The notes beneath the pieces are model-generated. The model saw only the letters and a list, made by a program, of their open reading frames with translations, was not told the origin of the DNA and searched no databases. This document shows positions 17,133 through 25,532 of a stretch of 64,000 bases of DNA, in pieces. The first letter of the stretch is position 1, and each line of letters opens with the position of its first letter. The position numbers and the translations under genes were made by a program. The DNA is from Paenibacillus yonginensis. Its GTDB lineage: Bacteria > Bacillota > Bacilli > Paenibacillales > Paenibacillaceae. The stretch lies in NCBI RefSeq assembly GCF_001685395.1, contig NZ_CP014167.1, forward strand, positions 1,927,501-1,991,500. The letters run 5' to 3'.

Positions 17133-18008
17133 CTATTCGGCTTTATTTCTGAACACAAGCTGGCTGATCGCAATCAAGCCGCCGCTGATAACCACAATCG
17201 CTGTAGAAACGGCGGAGCCATAGCCGTAGCGGTAAACGTTGAACGTATTGTTGTACATGTAAGTAGCCAGCAGCTCAGTCGATTGGGCCGGCCCTCCCCC
17301 GGTCATGATAAACACCTGGTCAAAGGCTTTAAGGCTGCCAGCTATACACATGACGATTACAACGTTAATCGTGCCGCGGATCATCGGCAAGGTCACGTAA
17401 AACAGTTTCTGAAAAGGACGGGTACCGTCTATTTTGCAGGCATCTTCGATTTCCGAAGGAATGTTCTGGATGGCCGCGATGAACATAATGAGATAAGGTC
17501 CGATAAAATTCCAGATGATCGGCACGGAAACCGCATACATATTCGCCGAACGGTCCGACAGCCAGGCGCGTTTCCAGGAGCCGAGTCCGATGTGTTCGAG
17601 CACCGTATTCACCAGGCCGAACTGCGGATGGTAGATATAACCCCAGATCAGGCCGACTACTACGGTGGACAATACCATCGGCATAAACACGGCGCTTCGG
17701 ATAAAACGATGCAAAAGAGAGCTTTTGCGCAAAAGCAACGCAAGCACCAGGGCAATCGGCACCTGTCCCAGAATCGAGGCTGCAACGATGATCAGATTAT
17801 TTTTCAGCGCTCGCCAAAAGATAGGGTCGCTTATGACTTCAGAAAAATTCTCCAGGCCGACGTATTTCAAAGGCCCGATGCCTTTCCATTCGAAAAAGCC
17901 GTAGTACATCGACCAGAACACCGGAACGATCACGAAGAAGGCATAAAGAAGAAGGGAGGGGAGAAGCGCCAGCGTGATAAAACGTTTGAAATGCATGGTG
18001 GATATCAT
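17133..18008 (-). CDS. CUT1 ABC sugar transporter permease (MalF/LacF type)
   Basis: A 291-residue, six-helix permease with EAA loop IEDACKIDGTRPFQKLFYVT and the family signature VFIMTGGGPAQSTELLATYM. The ATG at 18006-18008 follows GAGGGGG; a TTG 15 bases upstream overlaps that site and is less likely. It pairs with the downstream MalG-like permease and the upstream binding protein. Confidence 0.93.
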   Translation of the reverse strand: MISTMHFKRFITLALLPSLLLYAFFVIVPVFWSMYYGFFEWKGIGPLKYVGLENFSEVISDPIFWRALKNNLIIVAASILGQVPIALVLALLLRKSSLLHRFIRSAVFMPMVLSTVVVGLIWGYIYHPQFGLVNTVLEHIGLGSWKRAWLSDRSANMYAVSVPIIWNFIGPYLIMFIAAIQNIPSEIEDACKIDGTRPFQKLFYVTLPMIRGTINVVIVMCIAGSLKAFDQVFIMTGGGPAQSTELLATYMYNNTFNVYRYGYGSAVSTAIVVISGGLIAISQLVFRNKAE

Positions 18009-18062
18009 GGGAATCCCCCTCAAGGTTAATGGTCTTTGGGTTTAGTCTATAACGTCTATCGT

Positions 18063-19379
18063 TTAGTTGCCTTGGGCTTCCTGCACCTTTTTAGCCACTG
18101 CTGCCGGATCGCCGCCGAGCATCAATTCCTGAAGACCGTTATTGAGCGCTTCCGTGCCGGCCGAAGACATGTAAGCATCGTATACCGGTGCAAAAGGGAC
18201 GCTCGAAATCAACTCGTATGTTTTTGTAAACAGCGGAGTGGCTTTAGCGGTATCCATATCCACTTTGTAATTGACGAGGATGTTGCTTTCAGCGATCGCT
18301 TTTTGCGCATCGGGACCACTGATCGTGTATATCAAATCCAAGGCGGCATCCCGCGCGGCTCCCTCCACTTTTTTGTTCAGGGCAAAGCCTGTGCCGGTCG
18401 ATGCCGTAACAGCGTTTGATTCCCCTTTTCCGTCTGGTACAGACGGGAATGTGGTGACCTCGACCTTGTTGAGGAAATCCTCAGAGGCTGTAGAAGCCAA
18501 GTCTGTCAATGTCCAGTTGCCGCCAAGGGTCATAGCTGCCTGTTCTTGCGAGAACAGCTGCTCGGCCTGAGCGTTGTCGATCGAATTCGCTCCGTCCTGG
18601 AAGGCGCCGGCATCCGCAAGCTGCTTGAAATAAGTCAAAGCCTGTACAAACTCAGGATCCGTGAAGGAGGCCCCCTCGCCTTTGACGGCATTCAAATACC
18701 AATCCGAACCGGTCACCCGGTCGCCCAACACGGACATCACCGTTGAATTGGCCACCCAGTTGGCTTTGTTCCCCATGACAATCGGGATTATGTTATTGTC
18801 TTTGAAGGCTTGCACGGCCGTCATAAGCTCATCCCAGGTTTCGGGAACCTTGACGTTGTACTTTTCGAATAAAGCGGAATTGTAGTAGAGAATCGTAGAA
18901 GGAGAAAGATTGATGGGAGCGCCATAAACTTTGCCGTCAAACGACAAAGCGTCAAAAGCGCCGGGAAGGAATTGGTCTGACCACTCCCCTTGATGAGCCG
19001 AGAGCAGATCGTCGATAGGCTGGATCAGATCGCCGTTGTAGAATTCGGCGATCATGCTGCCCGGGTTGGTCAGAAAGACGTCCGGAAGTTCGTTGGCCGC
19101 TGCCACGGTCTTCAGCCGCTGCTTATAACCGTCCGCTGGAATGGCTTGAACATCCAGCTTCACTTCAGGATGCGCGGATTGATATTGTTCAATCAACCCC
19201 CTCATCGTTTTGGCCCGCTGATCGTCGCCGGAGAAATTGTGCCAAATCGATAAACTTATTTGCCCGGAACCACCGGCTGCCGAATTTCCGGTTTCACTTC
19301 CAGCCTTATTGTTGCTTCCGCAAGCTGCCAGCACGACCACCATCATAATGGTCAAACCCATCAACAACATTTTTTTCAT
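18063..19379 (-). CDS. sugar ABC transporter substrate-binding lipoprotein
   Basis: A 438-residue extracellular solute-binding protein of family 1. The N-terminus is a lipoprotein signal with lipobox LAAC followed by a GSNN linker, so it should be anchored outside the membrane. LSIWHNFSGDDQRAK and GGNWTLTDLAS are typical of CUT1 binding proteins for oligosaccharides. It has a strong AAAGGAGG site and lies 98 bases downstream of the response regulator. It delivers ligand to the two permeases that follow. Confidence 0.95.
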   Translation of the reverse strand: MKKMLLMGLTIMMVVVLAACGSNNKAGSETGNSAAGGSGQISLSIWHNFSGDDQRAKTMRGLIEQYQSAHPEVKLDVQAIPADGYKQRLKTVAAANELPDVFLTNPGSMIAEFYNGDLIQPIDDLLSAHQGEWSDQFLPGAFDALSFDGKVYGAPINLSPSTILYYNSALFEKYNVKVPETWDELMTAVQAFKDNNIIPIVMGNKANWVANSTVMSVLGDRVTGSDWYLNAVKGEGASFTDPEFVQALTYFKQLADAGAFQDGANSIDNAQAEQLFSQEQAAMTLGGNWTLTDLASTASEDFLNKVEVTTFPSVPDGKGESNAVTASTGTGFALNKKVEGAARDAALDLIYTISGPDAQKAIAESNILVNYKVDMDTAKATPLFTKTYELISSVPFAPVYDAYMSSAGTEALNNGLQELMLGGDPAAVAKKVQEAQGN

Positions 19380-19477
19380 ATCTAGACCTCCTTTTGAATG
19401 GTTGCTACATCTTTTATTTTACGGGGTGCCAAAAGGGCCTATAAGGGGCGGTTCCTCAGATGAAGGGGGGGCAAATT

Positions 19478-20980
19478 TCAACTGTTGTCCCTAAAACCTG
19501 ACGGCGTGTGTCCTGTATGTTTCTTAAACAGCTTTTTGAAATGCTTCAAATCGCTGTAGCCCACTTGATGGGCCACATCGCTAATTTTTGCGGGCGTCTC
19601 CATCAGTATGGACATAGCCTTCTCCATCCGTGCCCGGGTGACGAATTCACTGAAATTTTGGCCGGTCTCCCGTTTAAACCTTTCACTCAAATAATTAGGG
19701 TGAATGTGGACCTGACGGGCGATTTCGTTCAGGGACAAACTGCCGTCCAAATGCTCGAGGATATACCTTACGGCCTTATGAACATAAGAGGTTTGTGGAG
19801 AAGACAAAGTGCCGTATATATCCATAAGCAGGATGAGGCGGTCGAACCAGACGTCCTCCGAAAAAGGTCTGGCCTGCATGTCGGATTCCTGTTCTTTGCC
19901 AAGGCCGGTCAAATCTCCGGATCTGCCCAGCGATTCCGCAACTCTTTCCAGCCAGCGGTAACCCGCAATAATCAGCGATTGCAGGAAGGTCTCCAAAGAA
20001 GCCGGCGTCAGCTCCGGATCTTTGCGGATGCCTGCTAGCAGCGATCCCGCCCATCGCCGGACTTCGTTTTGGTCTCCGCTTTTCAGACAGGCGATCAATT
20101 CATTTTCTTCCTGCTGCGTACAGAAAGCCCTGATGCCTTTCCGGTCTCCGATATGTTCATAGGCAATGTACCGTCTATCCCCCAATATCCAGTAAAAGTC
20201 CAAAGCCGTAAGCGCTTCGCTGCAAGATTTGTTAAGCCCTTCTATATGCCGGACCGGAAGCCCGGCCGATGCATATAATTTCAGTCCGAGACGGTGCTCG
20301 AGTTCGCCGAGCCTTGTCCCTAGCTCCTGGCCGCCGGGCGCGCAAGGGATCACCGCCATCCACTGCGGTGCGCCGCCCAGAAGGACATTGCCGAAGGTCT
20401 GCTCCAATTCGGAACGAATATCCGCATCGTTGATGGAGGAACCCCCGGAAACGGTAATCTGCATAACCCGAAGAGGCATTTGAAGCGCCAAAGCCTCATC
20501 CAAAGCCGGGTAACAACGGAGCAGGGATGCCTGTTCTTCGGCCGTTAAGCCCTGTTTGGTCAACAGGACTTTCTCCAGCAGCTGCTTGCCCCCGCCCTGG
20601 CTCTGTTTGTCCAGGATGACCCGTCTCATTCGTTTGGCTACGCCGAGAATTTCATCAGGCCGGCTTGTCTTCAGCAAATAGTCGCTGACTCCGTCACGCA
20701 TAGCCTGCTGGGCGTATTGAAATTCATCGTAATCGGACAGGATGACCACCTGCATGTCCGGGTATGCGGCTTTTGTTTCTTTGGCCAGCTCGAGCCCGCT
20801 TTTCCCGTTCATCCGGATGTCCGTGAACAGAATATCCGGTTTCTCTTCGGGCATTCGCTGCAGCGCTTCTTCGGCCGATCCGGCCGGAACAAGCAGTTCA
20901 AATCCGGCTTGTTCCCAGTCGATCACCGTGCTGATTCCCTGGCGTATGATAAGTTCATCGTCTACAATGAGTACCTTCAC
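19478..20980 (-). CDS. YesN-type response regulator with AraC DNA-binding domain
   Basis: A 500-residue protein: an N-terminal receiver (VLIVDDE; phosphoacceptor D54 in LFTDIRMNG; a conserved Lys in LLKTSRP), a central linker region, and a C-terminal AraC/XylS double helix-turn-helix (residues about 400-498, with LNEIARQVHIHPNYLSERFK and KISDVAHQVGYSDLKHFKKL). Its start overlaps the end of the kinase gene by four bases, so the pair is translationally coupled. It most likely activates the transporter/hydrolase block downstream when the kinase senses the sugar. Confidence 0.94.
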   Translation of the reverse strand: MKVLIVDDELIIRQGISTVIDWEQAGFELLVPAGSAEEALQRMPEEKPDILFTDIRMNGKSGLELAKETKAAYPDMQVVILSDYDEFQYAQQAMRDGVSDYLLKTSRPDEILGVAKRMRRVILDKQSQGGGKQLLEKVLLTKQGLTAEEQASLLRCYPALDEALALQMPLRVMQITVSGGSSINDADIRSELEQTFGNVLLGGAPQWMAVIPCAPGGQELGTRLGELEHRLGLKLYASAGLPVRHIEGLNKSCSEALTALDFYWILGDRRYIAYEHIGDRKGIRAFCTQQEENELIACLKSGDQNEVRRWAGSLLAGIRKDPELTPASLETFLQSLIIAGYRWLERVAESLGRSGDLTGLGKEQESDMQARPFSEDVWFDRLILLMDIYGTLSSPQTSYVHKAVRYILEHLDGSLSLNEIARQVHIHPNYLSERFKRETGQNFSEFVTRARMEKAMSILMETPAKISDVAHQVGYSDLKHFKKLFKKHTGHTPSGFRDNS

Positions 20981-22731
20981 TGTTGGTCCTCCTTCGTATC
21001 GGGGATGATGAAAGAAACCTTGGTTCCCCCGGATAAATCTTTGTCCAAGGCCAGTCCAAAGGGACTGCCGTAATGCAGTCTTAAGCGCTGATTGACGTTC
21101 CGCAAACCGTAGCTTCCCTGCTGAAGCACGATTTCGTGTTCTGGCCGGATATCGGATAACAACGCATTTAATTCAGAACGTTTGTCGTCGTTAATGCCTG
21201 CGCCATTATCGTAAACCGTGAACCTAATGTTTTGTTCCAGCTTCTCCACCTCTACCATGATCTTGCCTTTCTCCTCCTTCTTCAGCACGCCATGCAGAAT
21301 GGCATTCTCAATGAGCGGCTGGAGCAGGAGCTTTAACATCAACCGGTCCATCAGCACCGGGTCCACCCGGATTTCGAAATCGAATTGCTCGGGGTAACGG
21401 ATGGATTGAATGTTGACATAATATTGGGCATGTTCGATTTCCTGGCGTACGGTGCAAAATTCGCCGCCTCCATTCAGGCTGAACCGGAGGAATTCGCTTA
21501 ATGAATTGACCATCTCGGCGATTTTGTATTCTTTGTTCATCAAGGCCAGCCAATTGACCGACGAAAGGGTATTGTAGAGGAAGTGGGGGTTGATCTGGGC
21601 CTGCAGCGCAAGCAAATCCGCTTCCTTCTTCAGCGCTTCATTTCGTTTGACCTGGTCCGTCAGCTTTTGAATGCGGTCACTGAACCGGTTATAGCTGATC
21701 ATAAGCTGCCCCACCTCATCTATGGTGGGAACAGGCAAAAGAGGAAGCGGTTTCTCCAGATTGGCGGAGTTCAAATATTTAACGAGGGCCGACAGCGGAT
21801 TGGTGACCCGCGCGATCAGCAGCACCAGAAATCCCGCGGACAAAATGACCGCGATAAACACGCCAATGCCGGTTAAATTGAGCACGTAACGGTTTTGGGC
21901 ACTGTATTCTTTAAAGGGAATTACGCCGACCAGCGTCCAATCCATGGACGGGATTTTATAGTAAAGCACCGTGTTTTGCTGCCCGCCGCTGTTAAAGGAG
22001 CCTTCGTCTGCGGTTGTCGCCGGATAGTCAGCCAAAACGCCGGTGATCGGTTTGTATAAATTTTCAGATTCAGAGCTGGATATAATGTTCCTGTTCTTGT
22101 CGAGCAATAGAATCGTGCCATTGCCCTCCAGATTGGAATTTCTAAGCAGTTTGGCGATCACATCCTCGTCCAGACTGATGGTCATTTCCCCAATGGTCTG
22201 GTACGAGCTGATTTTGCGGATGGGTCTGACGAGGGAAATCACCCGTTTGGCGCCGGTAACAGTTAAGTCTTCATACAGCGAAGTCCAGAACTTGACTTGC
22301 TGCGAATCCTTTCCTTCTTCCGAAACCGGAAATCCACTCTTTAAAATGGTAGTCTGCGCTATGGACGGATTCGAATTAAAGGGGCGAAGTTCAATATTGG
22401 CGATGTACTCTTTGGTGTAGGCAAGATTCATTAAGAACCCGTAGATGGAGGACTGGACCAGCGTGCCTTTCTGCGGCCTGCCCATATATTCTTGAATGGA
22501 TTCATCCCCGATCAGGAAAATGGACATGTTTTCCACGTCTTTTGTCATAAGCTCAAGCTGCGTCCTCAGCTGGCGGAGCGTGTTCATTCCGGCCTGCTTG
22601 GCTTTCTCTTCCGATATGTCCGTAGCGATAAGGTAAGTGAAGAATCCGAAACAGAGCAGCGGCAAAGTAGTTGCGATAATAACCATCAATGAAAGCTTGT
22701 GTTTTAAGGAGCGGGCGAAAAAACGTTTCAT
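20977..22731 (-). CDS. YesM-type sensor histidine kinase
   Basis: A 584-residue membrane kinase. One helix lies near residues 13-36 and a second near 285-305, enclosing an extracellular sensor of about 250 residues. A HAMP segment (RVTNPLSALVKYLNS), the His_kinase domain with phospho-His in QINPHFLYNTL, and an ATPase domain (LLLQPLIENAILHG, GAGINDDK, GSYGLRNVNQRL) follow. Such kinases sense extracellular glycans, often through the binding protein. It is the first gene of the block ending at RidA. The promoter must lie in the 22732-22960 gap. Confidence 0.94.
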   Translation of the reverse strand: MKRFFARSLKHKLSLMVIIATTLPLLCFGFFTYLIATDISEEKAKQAGMNTLRQLRTQLELMTKDVENMSIFLIGDESIQEYMGRPQKGTLVQSSIYGFLMNLAYTKEYIANIELRPFNSNPSIAQTTILKSGFPVSEEGKDSQQVKFWTSLYEDLTVTGAKRVISLVRPIRKISSYQTIGEMTISLDEDVIAKLLRNSNLEGNGTILLLDKNRNIISSSESENLYKPITGVLADYPATTADEGSFNSGGQQNTVLYYKIPSMDWTLVGVIPFKEYSAQNRYVLNLTGIGVFIAVILSAGFLVLLIARVTNPLSALVKYLNSANLEKPLPLLPVPTIDEVGQLMISYNRFSDRIQKLTDQVKRNEALKKEADLLALQAQINPHFLYNTLSSVNWLALMNKEYKIAEMVNSLSEFLRFSLNGGGEFCTVRQEIEHAQYYVNIQSIRYPEQFDFEIRVDPVLMDRLMLKLLLQPLIENAILHGVLKKEEKGKIMVEVEKLEQNIRFTVYDNGAGINDDKRSELNALLSDIRPEHEIVLQQGSYGLRNVNQRLRLHYGSPFGLALDKDLSGGTKVSFIIPDTKEDQQ

Positions 22732-23046
22732 TCCAATCCCCCATTTGTTTAAAATAACGGCAAGTTTTTCAGATGTAACCTTTCATCACATTCGCTATAT
22801 TTCGACAATTTATTTTGTTCATCATATCATTTTTTTGCTGGTTTACGAGATAAAAGCATGATTTTCTCTATGAATATTTAACATTGAATTAACATGTAAA
22901 GGTTCAATAGTTTACTACAGAATATGCTTTTGCACAGCACCACTTTAATATACAAAAATAATAACATAAAAAAATAGAATCAATTCCGCTAAAGCGGGTT
23001 ATTGACTCTATTTTTAAATGATAGATTACTTTGCGCTAATGGGTGA
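22732..23046. other. intergenic region: promoter side of the kinase operon and SDR terminator
   Basis: This 315-base AT-rich stretch separates the kinase operon from the SDR gene. It must hold the promoter of the nine-gene block, but I see no clear -35/-10 pair or cre-like box. Its right end holds the terminator at 22969-23015. No open frame here looks like a gene. Confidence 0.6.
22969..23015. terminator. bidirectional Rho-independent terminator behind the SDR gene
   Basis: AAAAATAGAATCAA pairs with TTGACTCTATTTTT (one G-A mismatch) around an inner CCGC/GCGG stem, with A- and T-runs on both sides. Confidence 0.85.
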
Positions 23047-23799
23047 TCAAGGCTGTGCCGTCGGTCTCAAAATGATCTCGTTAACGCCCACCTCTTCCGG
23101 CTCATTGATAGCAAAAGCGATCGCTCTTGCTGTCGCCTCAGGGGACATGGCGAGTTGTCTGAACTGTCCCGTCATGGCCTGCACCTCCGGACTGGTGACG
23201 GTGTCCAGCAGCTCCGAGTCCGTAATTCCCGGCGAAATGATGGTGGAGCGGATCCGGGAGAAAGTCGATTCCTCCTGCCGCAGCCCTTCCGTAATGGCTC
23301 TTACCGCAAATTTGGTGGCACTGTATACCGATGAGGTCGGACTAACCTCATGTCCCGCTACCGAAGCTACATTGATGATGTGACCTGCCTGCCTTTCCTT
23401 CATCGCTGGAAGAACGGCGGCAATCCCGTACAGCACCCCTTTTATATTGACATCGATCATCCGCTCCCAATCTGATACCCGCAGCTCGCTAAGTCTCGAG
23501 ACCGGCATAATTCCGGCATTGTTGACCAGCACATCAATCCGTCCATGCTGCTCAAGAGCAAACTCCGCCAGCTTCTCCATCTCTTTCCGGGAGGTTACGT
23601 CTGTTCTGCGAAAAACAGCTTCTCCTCCAGCCTGCTGAATTGCGGAGGTCAAGGTCTGCAGACGTTCTTCCCGCCTGGCCGCCAAAACCACTTTGCCCCC
23701 CTGCTGCGCCAGCTCTTTGGCCGTGGCTTCCCCGATCCCGCTGGATGCCCCTGTGATGACAATAACTTTTCCCTCAATTTGATTCCTCATTTGATTCAT
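23047..23799 (-). CDS. short-chain dehydrogenase/reductase (SDR)
   Basis: A 250-residue classical SDR: GASSGIGEA (Rossmann cofactor loop), NNAGIMPVSRL (NNAG), a catalytic Ser in INVASVAGHE, and YSATKFAV (YxxxK). AARREERL after strand 2 suggests NADP(H) preference. A substrate cannot be named. The start is the ATG at 23797-23799 behind AAGGAGAG; a further upstream start is unlikely. It diverges from a TetR gene, with two operators and a -10/-35 pair between them, so it is probably the main target of that repressor. Confidence 0.93.
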   Translation of the reverse strand: MNQMRNQIEGKVIVITGASSGIGEATAKELAQQGGKVVLAARREERLQTLTSAIQQAGGEAVFRRTDVTSRKEMEKLAEFALEQHGRIDVLVNNAGIMPVSRLSELRVSDWERMIDVNIKGVLYGIAAVLPAMKERQAGHIINVASVAGHEVSPTSSVYSATKFAVRAITEGLRQEESTFSRIRSTIISPGITDSELLDTVTSPEVQAMTGQFRQLAMSPEATARAIAFAINEPEEVGVNEIILRPTAQP

Positions 23800-23823
23800 C
23801 CTTTCTGCTCTCCTTCGATTCAT

Positions 23824-23855
23824 TCAACACGTGTTGATTATTTAACGTCCGTTGA
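23824..23855. promoter_or_regulatory. tandem operators TYAAC-N4-GTTGA for the TetR regulator
   Basis: TCAACACGTGTTGA (23824-23837, a perfect 14-bp palindrome) and TTAACGTCCGTTGA (23842-23855) share the pattern TYAAC-N4-GTTGA and start exactly 18 bp apart. They lie immediately downstream of the -10 box of the SDR promoter, where a bound repressor would block transcription. Confidence 0.65.
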
Positions 23856-23860
23856 TTAGT

Positions 23861-23888
23861 ATTATAGAGAAACGACAGCCGCTTACAA
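23861..23888 (-). promoter_or_regulatory. promoter of the SDR gene
   Basis: On the minus strand TTGTAA (23883-23888), a 16-base spacer and a perfect TATAAT (23861-23866) precede the double operator. Confidence 0.6.
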
Positions 23889-23995
23889 TCGTTAATCTTT
23901 GCGGTTTTGTCCCGTATTGAACAGAAGCGGGAAAGCTGTTGAATAACTTAAACATACAAATCGGAAGTTTTTAGAAGGAGGCAGGCAGAACGAAG

Positions 23996-24640
23996 ATGAA
24001 CAACGGTAAAGTTAACAGCATCGGGAACGGCAGGGGCAGCGACACGGGCAGAAATACGGCCGCAGGCGTCAAAACGGATCTCCGCGTCATCAAAACGAAA
24101 ACCGCCATTAACCGGGCTTTTTTGGAGTTGTTTGCTGAGAAAGGGCTTGAACAAATCACAATTAACGATATCGCCGCCAAGGCCAACGTAAACCGGGGAA
24201 CCGTTTATTTGCATTACAGCGACAAATATGATCTGCTGGAGAAAAACACCCAGAACCATCTGGACCAGCTGATCGCCTTCTGCCGTCACGATCCGGCAAC
24301 GGGCGGGCAAATATCGCAGATCAGCGAGCTGGAACCTGTATTTGTTTATCTGCAGCAGAACTATCTTTTTTTCTCCGCCATGCTCGCTAATCCGCGGATC
24401 TCTTTCTTCCGGGAACAATTGCTGCAGTTTGTTTTAGACAACATCAAAATGAAGCTGGATCACCAAAAAGGGCCATCCGGAATCGATCCCGAATTAAACG
24501 CCCAGTTCATGGCTGCTTCCTTCGTTGGCATTGTGGAATGGTGGATCAGACATCAAATGCCCCATCCTCCTGCTTATATGGCGGATCAGCTTTGGAGGCT
24601 GCTGGAGAAAAACGAAGTGGCTTTAGGCGACAGCCGGTAA
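23996..24640 (+). CDS. TetR/AcrR family transcriptional regulator
   Basis: A 214-residue regulator with an unusual glycine/asparagine-rich N-terminal tail of about 25 residues before the helix-turn-helix (TKTAINRAFLELFAEKGLEQ, then ITINDIAAKANVNRGTVYLH). The C-terminal domain resembles the TetR_C group with a WWI/M-type segment (GIVEWWIRHQMPHPP). It diverges from the SDR gene and presumably binds the two palindromes at 23824-23855, controlling the SDR gene and perhaps itself. The GGAGG lies 14 bases before the ATG, rather far. Confidence 0.9.
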   Translation: MNNGKVNSIGNGRGSDTGRNTAAGVKTDLRVIKTKTAINRAFLELFAEKGLEQITINDIAAKANVNRGTVYLHYSDKYDLLEKNTQNHLDQLIAFCRHDPATGGQISQISELEPVFVYLQQNYLFFSAMLANPRISFFREQLLQFVLDNIKMKLDHQKGPSGIDPELNAQFMAASFVGIVEWWIRHQMPHPPAYMADQLWRLLEKNEVALGDSR

Positions 24641-24664
24641 GCATCGGCTGATCAAGAGGAAGCT

Positions 24665-24720
24665 GAAACGAAAGAAGCCGATCCGTTATTCACGGACCAG
24701 CTTCTTTCGTTTCATTTTTT
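24665..24720 (+). terminator. strong Rho-independent terminator behind the TetR gene
   Basis: GAAACGAAAGAAGC (24665-24678) pairs perfectly with 24700-24713, followed by ATTTTTT. It also separates the convergent MOSC gene. Confidence 0.88.
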
Positions 24721-24742
24721 ACGGCAGGTATCCTCACGGCTG

Positions 24743-25483
24743 CTAAGAGCTTTGTCCGTCCGCCAAAACAACGGCATCGCCCCGGCGGATTTCGCCCGTT
24801 CGGATCACGGAAGCATAAACGCCAAAGTGCAGCCCAAAATCTTCGTTGAGCCTTCTGAGCAGAGACGGATCTTTCTGCTGGCTGCCGGGATCAATCGTGA
24901 TAAACACACAGCGCTCACAGAAGCTGTCCACCTTAAGGCGGACTTCGCCGATCTCCAGCTCCCGCCCGATCCAGTCCCCTTCAAATATCGAATCATCGTT
25001 CAGGGCGATCACAAAATTCCCGCGGAAACGCCGCTGGTCCACCGGTTTGCCCCACAGAGCCTCCAGTTTGCGCAGACTCGCGTCCGTTACCAGCAGCAGG
25101 CTTGCCCCATCCACCGATAACAGCTGGGAATGCTGGGCTTCCGGATGCGGCTCCATCATGCGGGACATGGAGATCGGCTTCTTAACCAGTCCCTGGATTT
25201 CCTGAAGCAGCTCCTCATCCCAGCCCATCACCCGGCCGTCAGACGCCGTAACTTGAACAAGCCTTTCTTCATCGTGATAACGTGCCTGGTAAGTGAGCAT
25301 GGCAGGCGTATTCCGGGCGGTCACATATTTCCACCAGTCCTGCTTGGATTCATCGCGGAAGGAGCAAACCCGGTCCCCGCGCATCCCGTAGGTCTCGATT
25401 GTACAGGTCTCCAGCGCTTCCCCGCTCATAGACTTCACCGGATAACGGTTGATTTCCCTGATCGTGCCTACCGTCTTGTTCAC
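24743..25483 (-). CDS. MOSC domain protein
   Basis: A 246-residue protein with the N-terminal MOSC beta-barrel domain (INRYPVKSMSGEALE, YGMRGDRVC) and a C-terminal MOSC domain. The conserved cysteine region FCERCVFITIDP is the family signature for molybdenum cofactor sulphur carriers and reductases such as YiiM and mARC. It probably handles Moco-linked sulphur transfer or reduces N-hydroxylated compounds in the cytoplasm; the substrate is unknown. The likely start is GTG at 25481-25483, eight bases behind GGGGAG; a TTG nine bases upstream is too close to that site. Confidence 0.87.
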   Translation of the reverse strand: MNKTVGTIREINRYPVKSMSGEALETCTIETYGMRGDRVCSFRDESKQDWWKYVTARNTPAMLTYQARYHDEERLVQVTASDGRVMGWDEELLQEIQGLVKKPISMSRMMEPHPEAQHSQLLSVDGASLLLVTDASLRKLEALWGKPVDQRRFRGNFVIALNDDSIFEGDWIGRELEIGEVRLKVDSFCERCVFITIDPGSQQKDPSLLRRLNEDFGLHFGVYASVIRTGEIRRGDAVVLADGQSS

Positions 25484-25532
25484 AAACAACACTCCCCTGC
25501 AACCTATATCAGAATCTGCTTTCAGTGCGGGT

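Noticed and set aside
17109..18029. Plus-strand open frame (306 codons) opposite the MalF-like permease
   Set aside because: Shadow frame; the minus strand carries all permease motifs and the translation is His/Arg/Asp-rich.
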